From Lachnospiraceae bacterium (lineage in GTDB: Bacteria; Bacillota; Clostridia; Lachnospirales; Lachnospiraceae): a DNA stretch of 47,928 nt. Under the pieces are notes generated by a model. It saw only the letters and a list, made by a program, of their open reading frames with translations, ran no database searches and was not told the DNA's origin. Each line of letters begins with the position of its first letter. Positions within the stretch are counted from its first letter, which is position 1. Below are positions 1 to 10,064 of the stretch, piece by piece. The stretch lies in NCBI GenBank assembly GCA_017399445.1, contig JAFQCM010000073.1, positions 1 through 47,928 on the forward strand, read 5' to 3'. The translations under genes were made by a program, and so were the position numbers.

Positions 1-217
1 TAATGGGAAGAAAATGTCTATGCCTCGGAAACGATTTAACATAAGCATGAATCCAGTTAAATATTTGAAAAAAATACTATCTCTTTAAAAAATAGAATTT
101 ACAAGAATGAGGCTGGATAAACATTCATGCGTTTGTCGTGACCAACAACAAATAATCCTTTCCCGCCTCTGTTTTTTATGGTATACTTTTTGTATCATTT
201 AAACAGGAGGTTTTATT

Positions 218-415
218 TTGAAAAAAGCAAAAAAAGTGCTTGCCATTATAGGCATAATTTTTCTGGCAGGATTATATGTTTCCTCTTTAATATTCGCTCT
301 TATTGACAGTGAATTAAGTTTTAAATTATTACAGGTATCCCTTTATGCAACTGTAATTATTCCTATTCTTATTTATATTTATACCTTAATATACAAACTT
401 CTACATAAAGACTAA
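218..415 (+). CDS. Small two-helix membrane protein of unknown function
   Basis: A 65-residue protein starting with TTG at 218, eight bases after a perfect AGGAGG (205-210). It has a Lys-rich N-terminus and two hydrophobic stretches (about residues 7-29 and 37-60), so it should span the membrane twice. A TATACT hexamer at 182-187 could be its -10 box, but the -35 is weak. The stop codon runs straight into a bidirectional terminator, which supports a real short transcript. I do not recognise the family. Bases 1-180 upstream hold nothing else I can support. Confidence 0.6.
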   Translation: MKKAKKVLAIIGIIFLAGLYVSSLIFALIDSELSFKLLQVSLYATVIIPILIYIYTLIYKLLHKD

Positions 416-446
416 AACCGGACACTTAAGGCTGTGTCCGGTTTTT
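414..446. terminator. Bidirectional intrinsic terminator
   Basis: A perfect 8-bp stem, CCGGACAC (418-425) and GTGTCCGG (434-441), with an 8-base loop, is flanked by AAAA on the left and TTTTT on the right. It therefore works as an intrinsic terminator on both strands. It serves the small plus-strand gene and the giant surface-protein gene that converge here. Confidence 0.9.
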
Positions 447-454
447 CTTACATT

Positions 455-3400
455 TTATTTGTTCTTTTTATTTTCTGAAATTTCTTCTTCATCCTTAGAA
501 TTTAATTCTTTTACAATTACTATGGTAATTACCATAATTGCTAATGCAATTACTGCAATAGCAGCCAAGATAAATGGCAATGTAGAAATTGTCTTTGTCT
601 TTGTTTCAACACTTGTGCTATCTCCAGCATCAGATGTATATTCTGGTGTATCTGCTGTTACAGTTTCACCTTCCTCTATCGGCACTTCTTCTGCCTGAGT
701 ATTTCCATATCCCATAGCGTAAATGGAGAAATAATTTGTTTCAAAGCTTAATGTATCTTCTAAACTGTCAGAATCCGGAATTGCCACCACTTGTTCCTCA
801 TGCTCTCTGATAACACAATAATATGGTTCTCCCTGATTTTCTAATGGTATATTTAAAGTAAAGTGTACCGGAAGAAGGGTTTCATTAACCTGCCGTTTAT
901 CATCATCCCTGGTAGTATTTTTTAGTTCCATATACTTATAAATTCTTAAATCCAAAGCTTTAAATATGGTCTTGTCCTGTATAATAGCATATTGTTCTAA
1001 TAAACTTTTAATACTGGAAGTCATAGAAGCATTGGATACATCTAAAATTACTTCTACCTTATTTCCACTTAAAATTTCACTGGAACTAAGTATCAATCCC
1101 AATCCCCATACTTGATCTTCACTAATCTGATAATCTGGTATATGGTTTTCAATTACAATTTCTACATTACTTAAATTCAAAATCATATTATCCAAATTAC
1201 GTAATGTTTCTTCATCTAACTCCCGAAGTTCTTTTGGTGTCATCTTATTAAGTGCACTGATTACTGCTGCAAGTTCCTCCTTGCTGGCATCACTATTTCC
1301 ATTTTGTATCTTATTAAAGATATCATTTATGGTTTCCTGAACTTTTTGTGGTTTCGCTTCCACTGATGTTATCTTTGATGTACTTGAGGTGTTTGTACTC
1401 TGTCCTGTTGTGGAATTTTGTGAAGTTGTATCCTTTGCTCCACTAGTTGGTGCTGTAGTTGCATTTACTGTGGAACTGCTTCCTGTTGGTACCGGTGTCA
1501 CTTCCACTCCGTTGATTGTTATGGTTGCGGATTTCTTCTTATATTTTACTACTACAACATTTTTTCCGGTTGAGTTAATGGTTTCCGGTGCTATTGTAAA
1601 TTCAGTTACCGTTTCCTTACTTCCATCAGAATAAGTGGCAGTTACCATAATATTATCTTTGGAAATAGTTGCTCCCACCGGCACATCATTTCCAAGATAT
1701 TCTGCTGAAATGGATTCTACTGTTTTCTTCTGAGAATCCTCAGCTCCACCAGTTGGTGTCACTCCGGCTCCACTAGTTGGTGTCACTTGGGCTCCACTGG
1801 TTGGTGTCACTTGGGCTCCATCGGTTGGTGTCACTTGAGCTCCGCTAGTTGGTGTCACAGTATTTGTCGGTGTAATACTTGGTGTGAGTGTTGGCGTTAC
1901 AGAAGGTGTTGCTGTTACTTTACTTGTTGGTGTTATGGTAGTATCAGTATCTCCATCCCCATCCCACTTAGCATATAATGTAATATCGTTGGTTACCAAA
2001 TCTTTTTCTGTAAACTGGGTAGTATAATCTTTAGAGGTATACCAGCCTTTAAATTCTGCTCCTTTTTTTACCGGAACCGGTAATGTAACACTGTCACCCC
2101 AGGTAATATTCTTAATATCCGCTACTGCATTTCCACCACAGCTGTCAAATGTAATGGTATACTTTCTTCCTGCCACACCGGTTTCAATAACAACAGAGGC
2201 ATTTAAATCTTCAAAGCTTACAGTAATTACATTGACTCCTTCCTGCAGTATAGTCTCAGGAGTATAAGTAAAGTCTTCTACCAGTCTTGCCACATTATCA
2301 TTATACATGGCAATGACCCTGATGGTATCTTTTGGAATCGTATCATTTAATTTTAATGCCTCTCCGATATAAGAAGCTTCCAAAGAATATGGTATTAGCT
2401 GAAATTCATCCCATTTTGCATATAAGGTCATATCCTTTGTCACTTTAGAATTTTCGGTAAATTCCACTCTACAGGAAGTATCTCTATACCAGCCATTAAA
2501 CACAAAACCTTCTTTGGTTGGTGGATTTGGCAATGTAATCGTTTCTCCTTTTGCCACCCCTGTAATACTTTCTACAATGGAACCTCCCATACTGTCGAAG
2601 CTGACACGATAGGTTTCTCCTTCTGGAATATATCCTTCTACTGTAAAAGTTTTAGTAAAGGAAATGATTTCATCTGCATCGTAAGGATTGGTTTCCTGAT
2701 ATTTTACTGTAAACAGATTCGTTCCTTCATTTTCAATCAATGTAGATGAAATTTCAAAAGAATCTAAAATAGTTTTTACAGAATAATCATCATAAAAAGC
2801 TTTTACCAATACCTTATCTAAATCAATATTGCTCCAAATAGGCATATCTGTTCCAGTATACTCTACTGTCAATGATTTTAGTGTTTTCTTTGTCCATTTG
2901 GCATATATTTTCGTATCCTCTGCAATTCTGGTATAATCGGTTACTCTATTAATATAATCGGTTTCTGTATACCAACCGCCAAAAGTTTCTGTAGCTCTAT
3001 CCGGTTCTTCAATTCCTGCCTCTGAAAATCTGGAATACTTTGGTACTTCCACTACTAACGGTTCCCCTGGTACTCCGTCTTCTGAAACATCCTGATATAC
3101 TTCTAGTTTTACCATTCCACTGGCTACTGTTTCATCTTCGCCCCAATAATCTGCTAAATACACTTCAAAGGTATCTGTCTTTCCGTCCTTTTCCACTTCC
3201 ATTACTATACTTTCTCCGTAATATGGAAATGTAGTACCCAATTTATTAAACTTAAGTTTTGAGGCTTCATAATAACAGTCAAAATTATTTTTTCCTTCTT
3301 TTAGACCTATATTGTAATCTGTAATAACATCTTCTGTTCCGTCACTGTTAAATGCCAAAACTTCTAAATTATTAGAATCCAAAGCTGCTTCCCAATATAA

Positions 3401-5047
3401 AATGCTTGGATTTCCATCTGCATCAAGAATAGGCTCTCCCTTGGAATTGGTTTCATAAATTGCCGATACCTTTAATGGTTTTCCTGTATATTCCACCCGT
3501 AAAGCAGATACTCCGATTTTTTCCCATTTCGCATACAATGTAATACTCTGTGTAATAGTAAACTTCGTTGGACACTTTGTCTGAAGTGTACTATCTAAAT
3601 ACCAGCCCCCAAACAAATATCCTTCTTTTAAAGGACGGACAGAAGCCAGATTAATGGTCTGATTTCTTGAAATGTCTGTAATACTTTCTACAACTTCTCC
3701 ACCATTTGTCACAAAGTTTATTTTTAATTTTCCATCAGTAGCAGGTGTGTTAGAACCTACTATATTAATTTTACAGGTTTTTCCCATATAAGTAACAGTA
3801 ACGGTATTGTCCCCTTCTTTTTCTACTCTAACAGGGTCAATATCAAATACTCTTACCGAAGCGCTATTCTGTTTTTTATCATAATCTTCTTTGGAATAAT
3901 ATGCATATACCAGAATCTGTCCTTTGGAAATGAAGCTTCCCACTTCCTGTTCCTGACCTACAAACTGTGCAGTAATACCATACAAAGATTTTTTCCCATC
4001 TTCTGTAAAAATTGGGTCATCATCTGCAAAATAATCTTCTTCTGATACTTCGTAATAAGCTGTATAGCCTGAATACATACTTCCTACCGGAAGTTTTTTC
4101 CTTTGGTTATTAGTTCCTAAAAGGAAGTAGGTATAATCGTAAGTAGCATTTTCCAAACCATCATTGGAAGAATCCTTGTCATCATCATAAATGCTCATGT
4201 GATACCACATACCATCTAATTTGACCAAATTGAATACCTTTGTATTTTTTCCCTGGTCAGTTCCTCTAATAATCGCACACTGAATACCCATTTTATGAAG
4301 AAGCTTATAAGCAAGTCCCGCATAACCGGCACTGGATGCCTGTCCATATTTAAAAGCTGTATATGGTGTAAGAGTAGCAATCTCTGTTTCTCCATCTACC
4401 TCTGAGATAACAGAAGAACCTTTGCTTACATTACCACAAATCCAGTCATGAACTGCTTTCACCTTTTCATAATCTGTAGCATCTTCCGGCAATCCTAAGT
4501 CTGATATAATGGTAGATAAATTATCATCTACATACTCTGTTTCTTCTTTACTTTCCCAATAGGTGACATTAAAAACAAATCGAATATATTTATTGGTAGA
4601 ATTTACCACATAATCTACATCTACTGACTTATAAATATTCAATAAGTAATCTGCATCATCTGTACTGGCAGAATCAATGGAAAATACTTTTGGAAGCAGG
4701 TCATTTTTAATCTTCCCTCTATCTCCATAAGTATCATAATTGCTTCCAGAATAAATGACACTAAAATGACTCTCCCTACTTGCCATTTGTTTTGAAACAT
4801 AGGCCGCCACTGCACTAATAGTGCTGTATGTATTATCCTTTTCTGTTCCTTCTGATTCTCCATCGGAACTGAGCTCACCATCTGTTGGTAAGGAAATCCC
4901 AATTGAAATGCCATTATTAAATTTTGCTGTCCCTCTGCTTGCTGCCTGTGCGTTTAATGCAGCAGGTGCTACTGTTGTTGCACATATCACCCCTGCTAAA
5001 ACGGCAGCTGTTACTGTTTTTAATTTCCCCAATTTTTCTCTCACCAT
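455..5047 (-). CDS. Giant membrane-anchored surface protein: transglutaminase-like domain, InlB-type repeats, Ig-like repeats
   Basis: A 1530-residue exported protein. Residues 1-36 form a signal peptide ending near AQA. A transglutaminase-like fold follows (about 150-290). Then four InlB/Listeria-Bacteroides type repeats (GWY...YAKW signatures ending near residues 511, 716, 879 and 1026) alternate with Ig-like beta domains. Next come a Pro/Thr-rich linker (about 1033-1102) with an eight-residue repeat, another Ig-like domain, and a C-terminal region. A membrane helix (about 1486-1508) with a charged tail anchors it; there is no LPxTG motif. In the transglutaminase-like domain the catalytic Cys, His and Asp positions hold Ser239, Lys270 and Ser285, so peptidase or crosslinking activity is unlikely and a binding or structural role is inferred. 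The start has a GGGTGG-like binding site. The gene looks monocistronic. Confidence 0.85.
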   Translation of the reverse strand: MVREKLGKLKTVTAAVLAGVICATTVAPAALNAQAASRGTAKFNNGISIGISLPTDGELSSDGESEGTEKDNTYSTISAVAAYVSKQMASRESHFSVIYSGSNYDTYGDRGKIKNDLLPKVFSIDSASTDDADYLLNIYKSVDVDYVVNSTNKYIRFVFNVTYWESKEETEYVDDNLSTIISDLGLPEDATDYEKVKAVHDWICGNVSKGSSVISEVDGETEIATLTPYTAFKYGQASSAGYAGLAYKLLHKMGIQCAIIRGTDQGKNTKVFNLVKLDGMWYHMSIYDDDKDSSNDGLENATYDYTYFLLGTNNQRKKLPVGSMYSGYTAYYEVSEEDYFADDDPIFTEDGKKSLYGITAQFVGQEQEVGSFISKGQILVYAYYSKEDYDKKQNSASVRVFDIDPVRVEKEGDNTVTVTYMGKTCKINIVGSNTPATDGKLKINFVTNGGEVVESITDISRNQTINLASVRPLKEGYLFGGWYLDSTLQTKCPTKFTITQSITLYAKWEKIGVSALRVEYTGKPLKVSAIYETNSKGEPILDADGNPSILYWEAALDSNNLEVLAFNSDGTEDVITDYNIGLKEGKNNFDCYYEASKLKFNKLGTTFPYYGESIVMEVEKDGKTDTFEVYLADYWGEDETVASGMVKLEVYQDVSEDGVPGEPLVVEVPKYSRFSEAGIEEPDRATETFGGWYTETDYINRVTDYTRIAEDTKIYAKWTKKTLKSLTVEYTGTDMPIWSNIDLDKVLVKAFYDDYSVKTILDSFEISSTLIENEGTNLFTVKYQETNPYDADEIISFTKTFTVEGYIPEGETYRVSFDSMGGSIVESITGVAKGETITLPNPPTKEGFVFNGWYRDTSCRVEFTENSKVTKDMTLYAKWDEFQLIPYSLEASYIGEALKLNDTIPKDTIRVIAMYNDNVARLVEDFTYTPETILQEGVNVITVSFEDLNASVVIETGVAGRKYTITFDSCGGNAVADIKNITWGDSVTLPVPVKKGAEFKGWYTSKDYTTQFTEKDLVTNDITLYAKWDGDGDTDTTITPTSKVTATPSVTPTLTPSITPTNTVTPTSGAQVTPTDGAQVTPTSGAQVTPTSGAGVTPTGGAEDSQKKTVESISAEYLGNDVPVGATISKDNIMVTATYSDGSKETVTEFTIAPETINSTGKNVVVVKYKKKSATITINGVEVTPVPTGSSSTVNATTAPTSGAKDTTSQNSTTGQSTNTSSTSKITSVEAKPQKVQETINDIFNKIQNGNSDASKEELAAVISALNKMTPKELRELDEETLRNLDNMILNLSNVEIVIENHIPDYQISEDQVWGLGLILSSSEILSGNKVEVILDVSNASMTSSIKSLLEQYAIIQDKTIFKALDLRIYKYMELKNTTRDDDKRQVNETLLPVHFTLNIPLENQGEPYYCVIREHEEQVVAIPDSDSLEDTLSFETNYFSIYAMGYGNTQAEEVPIEEGETVTADTPEYTSDAGDSTSVETKTKTISTLPFILAAIAVIALAIMVITIVIVKELNSKDEEEISENKKNK
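1743..1858 (-). repeat. 24-bp tandem repeat in the Pro/Thr linker of the surface protein
   Basis: About 4.8 head-to-tail copies of a 24-bp unit begin at 1743, 1767, 1791, 1815 and 1839. They differ by a few bases and encode the eight-residue unit GAQVTPTS with small variants. The unit keeps the reading frame, so gain or loss of copies would lengthen or shorten the wall-spanning linker without breaking the protein. Confidence 0.9.
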
Positions 5048-5158
5048 AATACCACCCGTCTTCTGTCTTATTTATATTAGTTTTTATCTGTTCACAATAA
5101 ACCGTATTTATGTTATCGGCATTTTCCTTAAGTTATTTAACAAATTCCCACTATTTTT

Positions 5159-5761
5159 CTATGTTTCTTTCCAATTTAAAATTTCTTCTCTTGCTTTTTC
5201 ATGCCCTTCAAACAAAATTCCATGAATTCCTAATTTTTTGGCCCCTTCTATATTTTCTTTCACATCATCAAAGAACAGACACTTCTCTGGTACTAGCTGA
5301 TATTTCTCCAATAAAGCTTTATAAATTTCAATATCCGGCTTTATTTTCTTTATCTCATAGGAAAAAATTCCGCCATCACATTGTTCCACAAAGCCTAATG
5401 CTTCCGCTGTCTTTTCTCTTAATGTTTTACCATAATTGGATAAATAATATACTTTATATCCTTGTTCTTTTAATTGTGCAATCCATTTATCCGTATATTC
5501 ATATCTGGTAATACATCTTCCCATACCATTCCATAATGTTCTAATCTCATTTTCATATTCTGGTGCTTTTTTTATAAAGCTCTGCAAAATTTCCTCATCA
5601 CTCCAGACGCCACGGTCCGTTTCCTTCCAGTATTCACTTAAAAATATGGCATTTGCAAGCTTCTCATTTTTTTTCTTACTATAGCCAAAACTTTCCAAAT
5701 AATCCTTCCAATTCCAATCCACCAGTACTTTACCAATATCAAATATAATCGTATTTATCAT
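5159..5761 (-). CDS. HAD-superfamily phosphatase (YihX-like, HAD-IA)
   Basis: About 200 residues. The start is ATG at 5761, which has GGAGG six bases upstream. An upstream ATG-frame extension to 5803 would run into the purA terminator, so I reject it. Motif I is FDIGKVLVDW near residue 5, with Gly where many HAD enzymes have the second Asp, as in YihX-type members. The motif III Lys lies in KIKPDIEIY and motif IV is FFDDVKENIEGA. The family removes phosphate from small metabolites such as sugar phosphates; the substrate cannot be read from the sequence. It lies just after the purine operon terminator and probably depends on read-through. Confidence 0.8.
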   Translation of the reverse strand: MINTIIFDIGKVLVDWNWKDYLESFGYSKKKNEKLANAIFLSEYWKETDRGVWSDEEILQSFIKKAPEYENEIRTLWNGMGRCITRYEYTDKWIAQLKEQGYKVYYLSNYGKTLREKTAEALGFVEQCDGGIFSYEIKKIKPDIEIYKALLEKYQLVPEKCLFFDDVKENIEGAKKLGIHGILFEGHEKAREEILNWKET

Positions 5762-5785
5762 TTTTTCCTCCCATTCACTCTCACG

Positions 5786-5816
5786 TAAAAGAGCCACCCT
5801 CAAACAAGGCAGCTCT
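5786..5816 (-). terminator. Intrinsic terminator after purA
   Basis: On the minus-strand RNA, AGAGCUGCC pairs with GGUGGCUCU (9 bp including two G-U pairs) and is followed by UUUU. The G-U pairs only form in the minus-strand transcript, which fixes the direction. It closes the purC-F-B-A operon. Confidence 0.7.
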
Positions 5817-5826
5817 CATACATTTC

Positions 5827-7107
5827 TTATTTATTTCTGTAGATGATATCATCTCTACCCGGTCCGTTAGAAACCATAGTGATTGGATATCCTATTTTTT
5901 CTTCTACAAATTCAATATACTTTCTACAATTTTCAGGTAAATCTTCGTAATTCTTGATTCCACGAATATCACATTTCCATCCTGGTAATTTTTCAATAAC
6001 AGGTTCTGCTTTTTCTAACAGTGCTGTAGTTGGAAATTCTGTTGTGATTTCGCCATTTACTTTGTATGCAGTACATACTGGAATTTCATCTAAATATCCA
6101 AGTACATCAAGTACAGTAAATGCTACATCGGTAGTTCCCTGTAAACGGCATCCATATTTAGAAGCCACACAGTCAAACCATCCCATACGTCTTGGGCGTC
6201 CTGTTGTTGCCCCAAATTCTCCACCGTCACCACCGCGACGTCTTAATTCGTCTGCTTCTTCTCCGAAGATTTCACTTACAAAAGCACCTGCTCCTACTGC
6301 AGAAGAGTATGCCTTACATACTGTGATTACCTGCTTGATTTCATACGGTGGAACACCTGCTCCAATTGCACCATAAGCTGCTAAAGTAGAAGAAGATGTT
6401 ACCATTGGATAAATTCCATGATCCGGATCCTTTAAAGTACCAAGCTGTCCTTCTAAGAGAATTTCTTTTCCTTCTTTTAATGCATTATGTAAATACAATG
6501 ACACATCGCATACAAAAGGTTTTACCATATCTCTGTATTCATGAAGAGTTTCTAATAATTCATCCGGATTAATAGCTGGTTTGTGGTATAAATGTTCTAA
6601 TATAACATTTTTTGTTTCACAGACGCGCTTTACTTTTTCCTGTAATAATTCTTCATCAAATAATTCACTAACCTGGAATCCGATTTTTGCATATTTATCT
6701 GAATAAAAAGGTGCAATACCGGATTTTGTAGAACCAAAGGAGTTTTTGCCCAGTCTTTCTTCTTCATACTGGTCAAATAAAATATGGTAAGGCATAACAA
6801 TCTGAGCTCTGTCAGAAACTAAAATTTTAGGTTCTGGTACGCCTTTGCTTACTATTTCCTGAACTTCCTTAAATAAAAGCGGTATATTTAAAGCAACTCC
6901 ATTACCAATAATACTTGTAGTATGGTCATAAAATACACCTGAAGGAAGTGTATGCAATGCAAATTTACCATAATTATTTACAATTGTGTGTCCTGCATTA
7001 GCACCACCCTGGAATCTTACGATAATATCAGCTTCCTTAGCTAACATATCGGTAATCTTACCTTTACCTTCATCTCCCCAGTTCGCTCCTACGACTGCTT
7101 TTACCAT
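5827..7107 (-). CDS. purA: Adenylosuccinate synthetase
   Basis: Joins IMP and aspartate using GTP to make adenylosuccinate, the first committed step to AMP, in the cytosol. 426 residues, the usual length. The N-terminus GANWGDEGKGKITD is the GTP-binding and catalytic-Asp signature, and GGANAGHT follows near residue 35. The internal GRPRRMGWFD stretch is also typical. The start ATG has AGGAGG seven bases upstream. It is the last gene of the purine operon, 66 bases after purB, with a terminator beyond it. Placing both AMP-branch genes with purF and purC suggests coordinated control of adenylate supply. Confidence 0.97.
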   Translation of the reverse strand: MVKAVVGANWGDEGKGKITDMLAKEADIIVRFQGGANAGHTIVNNYGKFALHTLPSGVFYDHTTSIIGNGVALNIPLLFKEVQEIVSKGVPEPKILVSDRAQIVMPYHILFDQYEEERLGKNSFGSTKSGIAPFYSDKYAKIGFQVSELFDEELLQEKVKRVCETKNVILEHLYHKPAINPDELLETLHEYRDMVKPFVCDVSLYLHNALKEGKEILLEGQLGTLKDPDHGIYPMVTSSSTLAAYGAIGAGVPPYEIKQVITVCKAYSSAVGAGAFVSEIFGEEADELRRRGGDGGEFGATTGRPRRMGWFDCVASKYGCRLQGTTDVAFTVLDVLGYLDEIPVCTAYKVNGEITTEFPTTALLEKAEPVIEKLPGWKCDIRGIKNYEDLPENCRKYIEFVEEKIGYPITMVSNGPGRDDIIYRNK

Positions 7108-7173
7108 GTTTGTTCCTCCTAAGTTTTGTTATTTTTACCTGTTACAAATTTAATTTCCATACTCCTGGAAAAA

Positions 7174-8604
7174 TTATACATTAATTTCTGCTTTCATACC
7201 AAGAATTTCTTTATTTTCTTCTAAAATCGGTTTAACCACATTCTTTAAGAATGCGTCTACCTGTTCTTTTGCACGTCCTGTATATTTTGCAGGATCCATT
7301 GTTTTCTGCAAATCTTCCAATGTCATATTAAATTCAGGATCTGCTGCAATTAATTCTAATAAGTTATTATCTAACCCTTTTTCTTTCACGTTCTTTCCTG
7401 CTTCCATAGAAAGAGTACGGATTTTTTCGTGAAGTTCCTGTCTGTCTCCACCAGCCTTTACTGCATCCATCATGATATTTTCTGTTGCCATAAATGGAAG
7501 CTCGGAACGAAGACGTTTTTCAATTACCTTTGGATACACCACTAATCCATCCACAACATTTAAGCATAAATCAAGAATTCCATCGATAGCAAGGAATCCT
7601 TCCGGAATACTTAAACGTTTATTTGCAGAGTCATCCAAAGTACGTTCAAACCACTGTGTTGCTGAAGTAATCATTGGATTCATAACATCTGCCATTACAA
7701 ATCTTGATAAGGACGCAATTCTTTCACTTCTCATTGGGTTTCTCTTATATGCCATAGCTGAAGAACCAATCTGTGATTTTTCAAATGGTTCTTCGATTTC
7801 TTTTAAATGCTGTAACAAACGAATATCGTTTGAGAATTTATGTGCACTGGCTGCAATTCCTGCAAGTACATTTGTCACTCTTGTATCTACCTTACGTGAA
7901 TAAGTCTGTCCAGATACCGGATAGCAACTTTCAAATCCCATTTTCTTTGCAATCATTGGATCGATTTTATCAATGGTTTCATGTTCTCCATCAAATAATT
8001 CAAGGAAACTTGCCTGTGTTCCTGTAGTTCCTTTGGAACCAAGTAATTTCATATTTGCAAGTACATGGTCAAGGTCTTCTAAATCCAATAAGAATTCCTG
8101 AATCCACAAAGTTGCTCTTTTACCAACAGTAGTTGGCTGTGCTGGCTGAAAATGAGTAAATGCCAAAGTTGGAAGTGCTTTATATTCCTCTGCAAATTTT
8201 GCTAATTCATCAATTACATTAATTAACTTTTTCTTTACTAATTTTAAAGCTTCTGTCATTACAATAATATCTGTATTATCACCAACGTAACAAGAAGTTG
8301 CTCCTAAATGGATAATTCCTTTTGCCTTTGGACACTGTACTCCATAAGCGTATACATGTGACATAACATCATGACGAACCTGTTTTTCTCTTTCTTTTGC
8401 CACATCATAATTAATATCATCCTGATGAGCTTTTAATTCTTCAATCTGTTCCTCTGTAATATCAAGTCCTAATTCTTTTTCTGTTTCTGCAAGAGCAATC
8501 CATAACCTTCTCCATGTACGGAATTTCATATCTGGTGAAAATATGTACTGCATTTCTTTGCTTGCATAACGTTCTGATAATGGACTTTGGTATCTATCTG
8601 TCAT
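7174..8604 (-). CDS. purB: Adenylosuccinate lyase
   Basis: Cleaves fumarate from SAICAR in IMP synthesis and from adenylosuccinate in AMP synthesis, so it acts twice in the pathway. 476 residues. The fumarase/aspartase-superfamily signature is seen as GSSAMAYKRNPMRSE (about residues 277-291), and the early TSCYVGDN segment matches the family. The start ATG has a strong AGGAGG, only 11 bases after the purF stop. This longer variant resembles the eukaryote/Clostridia type of PurB, not the 430-residue Bacillus type; that comparison is from memory. Confidence 0.96.
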   Translation of the reverse strand: MTDRYQSPLSERYASKEMQYIFSPDMKFRTWRRLWIALAETEKELGLDITEEQIEELKAHQDDINYDVAKEREKQVRHDVMSHVYAYGVQCPKAKGIIHLGATSCYVGDNTDIIVMTEALKLVKKKLINVIDELAKFAEEYKALPTLAFTHFQPAQPTTVGKRATLWIQEFLLDLEDLDHVLANMKLLGSKGTTGTQASFLELFDGEHETIDKIDPMIAKKMGFESCYPVSGQTYSRKVDTRVTNVLAGIAASAHKFSNDIRLLQHLKEIEEPFEKSQIGSSAMAYKRNPMRSERIASLSRFVMADVMNPMITSATQWFERTLDDSANKRLSIPEGFLAIDGILDLCLNVVDGLVVYPKVIEKRLRSELPFMATENIMMDAVKAGGDRQELHEKIRTLSMEAGKNVKEKGLDNNLLELIAADPEFNMTLEDLQKTMDPAKYTGRAKEQVDAFLKNVVKPILEENKEILGMKAEINV

Positions 8605-8615
8605 TCTTTTTCCTC

Positions 8616-10055
8616 CTACTTCTGATATTCTCCACGAATATCCTCTTTTGGTGGCTCCATTGGATAGTTTCCATTAAAGCATCCCTTACAAATTGACTTT
8701 CCTTCTGATAATTCTTCTAATCTGCCAATTTCTAAGTATCCTAAACTATCAGCACCAATAATATCTCTGATTTCTTCAATGGAACGATTATAAGCAATCA
8801 GCTGCTCTCTTGCCGGTACGTCTGTTCCAAAATAGCATGGCCATAAAAATGGAGGGGAACTAATACGAACATGGACTTCCTTTGCCCCTGCTTCTTTTAA
8901 CATACCTACAATTCTGTCACTGGTAGTTCCACGCACAATAGAATCATCAATCATAATAACTCTTTTGCCTTTTACTACATCTTTTAATACATTTAATTTT
9001 ACACGAACACTAGATTCCCTGCTGCTTTGCTTTGGCTTAATGAAGGTCCTTCCCACATAACCATTCTTTACAAAAGCAGTTCCATAAGGAATACCAGATT
9101 CTAAAGAATATCCTAATGCTGCTGCATTTCCAGATTCCGGCACACCTACTACAATATCTGCTTCTACTGGCGAATCCATCGCTAAAAAGCGACCCGCTTT
9201 AATACGGGAATTATATACGCTTACACCATCAATCACACTGTCCGGACGCGCAAAATAAATGTATTCGAAAATACATCTTGCTTCTTCAGATTCTTTTGGG
9301 CACAGACTAGTATCTGATTCAATACCATTCTGTGGAGTAATAGTTACAATTTCTCCCGGTAATACATCCCTTACAAACTCTGCACCAATAGTATCTAAAG
9401 CACAGGTTTCAGATGCTAAAATATATGCATTATCTCTTTTTCCAATACAAAGAGGCTTAAATCCTTGAGGATCTCTTGCTCCAATTAATTTTCTTGGGCT
9501 CATTACAACTAAAGAATAAGCTCCCTTAATTTTCTTCATTGCACGTTTCACTGCGTCCTCTACTGTACCGCAGTTTAAACGCTCTCTTGCAATGTGATAT
9601 GCAATAACTTCAGAATCGATGGTTGTCTGGAAAATAGCTCCCGTGTACTCTAATTCTCTTCTCAGCTCCGGTGCATTAATCAGATTCCCATTATGTGCCA
9701 ATCCTAAAGTACCTTTTACATAATTTAATACTAAAGGCTGGGCATTTTCTCTAGTACTTTCACCAGCGGTAGAATATCTTACATGTCCTACTCCGATGTC
9801 ACCTTTTAATCCTTCTAAATGTTCTGGACTAAACACTTCATTTACCAGACCCATGCCTTTATAAGAATTTACTTTTCCTTTTGGACCATTGGTATCACTT
9901 ACAGCAATACCACAACTTTCCTGTCCTCTGTGCTGCAATGCAAACAACCCATAATAAATAGAGGATGCCACATCATTGCCATCAAAATCATATATTCCAA
10001 ATACTCCACATTCTTCATGGAGTTCTCTATCTTGCTGAATCTTATGATTGTTCAT
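8616..10055 (-). CDS. purF: Amidophosphoribosyltransferase (PurF), Fe-S type with propeptide
   Basis: Makes phosphoribosylamine from PRPP and glutamine, the first step of de novo purine synthesis. 479 residues. The N-terminal nucleophile is Cys16 in EECGVFGIY, so residues 1-15 are a propeptide that must be removed, as in the Bacillus enzyme. The PRPP-binding motif is VIMIDDSIVRGTTS. A C-terminal CKGC plus upstream Cys residues match the 4Fe-4S ligands of the Bacillus-type enzyme, which makes it oxygen-labile. The start ATG has AGGAG upstream, and purC ends nine bases before it. Confidence 0.96.
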   Translation of the reverse strand: MNNHKIQQDRELHEECGVFGIYDFDGNDVASSIYYGLFALQHRGQESCGIAVSDTNGPKGKVNSYKGMGLVNEVFSPEHLEGLKGDIGVGHVRYSTAGESTRENAQPLVLNYVKGTLGLAHNGNLINAPELRRELEYTGAIFQTTIDSEVIAYHIARERLNCGTVEDAVKRAMKKIKGAYSLVVMSPRKLIGARDPQGFKPLCIGKRDNAYILASETCALDTIGAEFVRDVLPGEIVTITPQNGIESDTSLCPKESEEARCIFEYIYFARPDSVIDGVSVYNSRIKAGRFLAMDSPVEADIVVGVPESGNAAALGYSLESGIPYGTAFVKNGYVGRTFIKPKQSSRESSVRVKLNVLKDVVKGKRVIMIDDSIVRGTTSDRIVGMLKEAGAKEVHVRISSPPFLWPCYFGTDVPAREQLIAYNRSIEEIRDIIGADSLGYLEIGRLEELSEGKSICKGCFNGNYPMEPPKEDIRGEYQK

Positions 10056-10064
10056 TCTTTACTC

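Noticed and set aside
1743..1858. CRISPR array
   Set aside because: Continuous tandem units without spacers encode the Pro/Thr linker of a surface protein.
5110..5511. Plus-strand 133-codon frame opposite the HAD phosphatase
   Set aside because: It is antisense to a clear HAD gene, has no ribosome binding site and its hydrophobic composition follows from the reverse complement.
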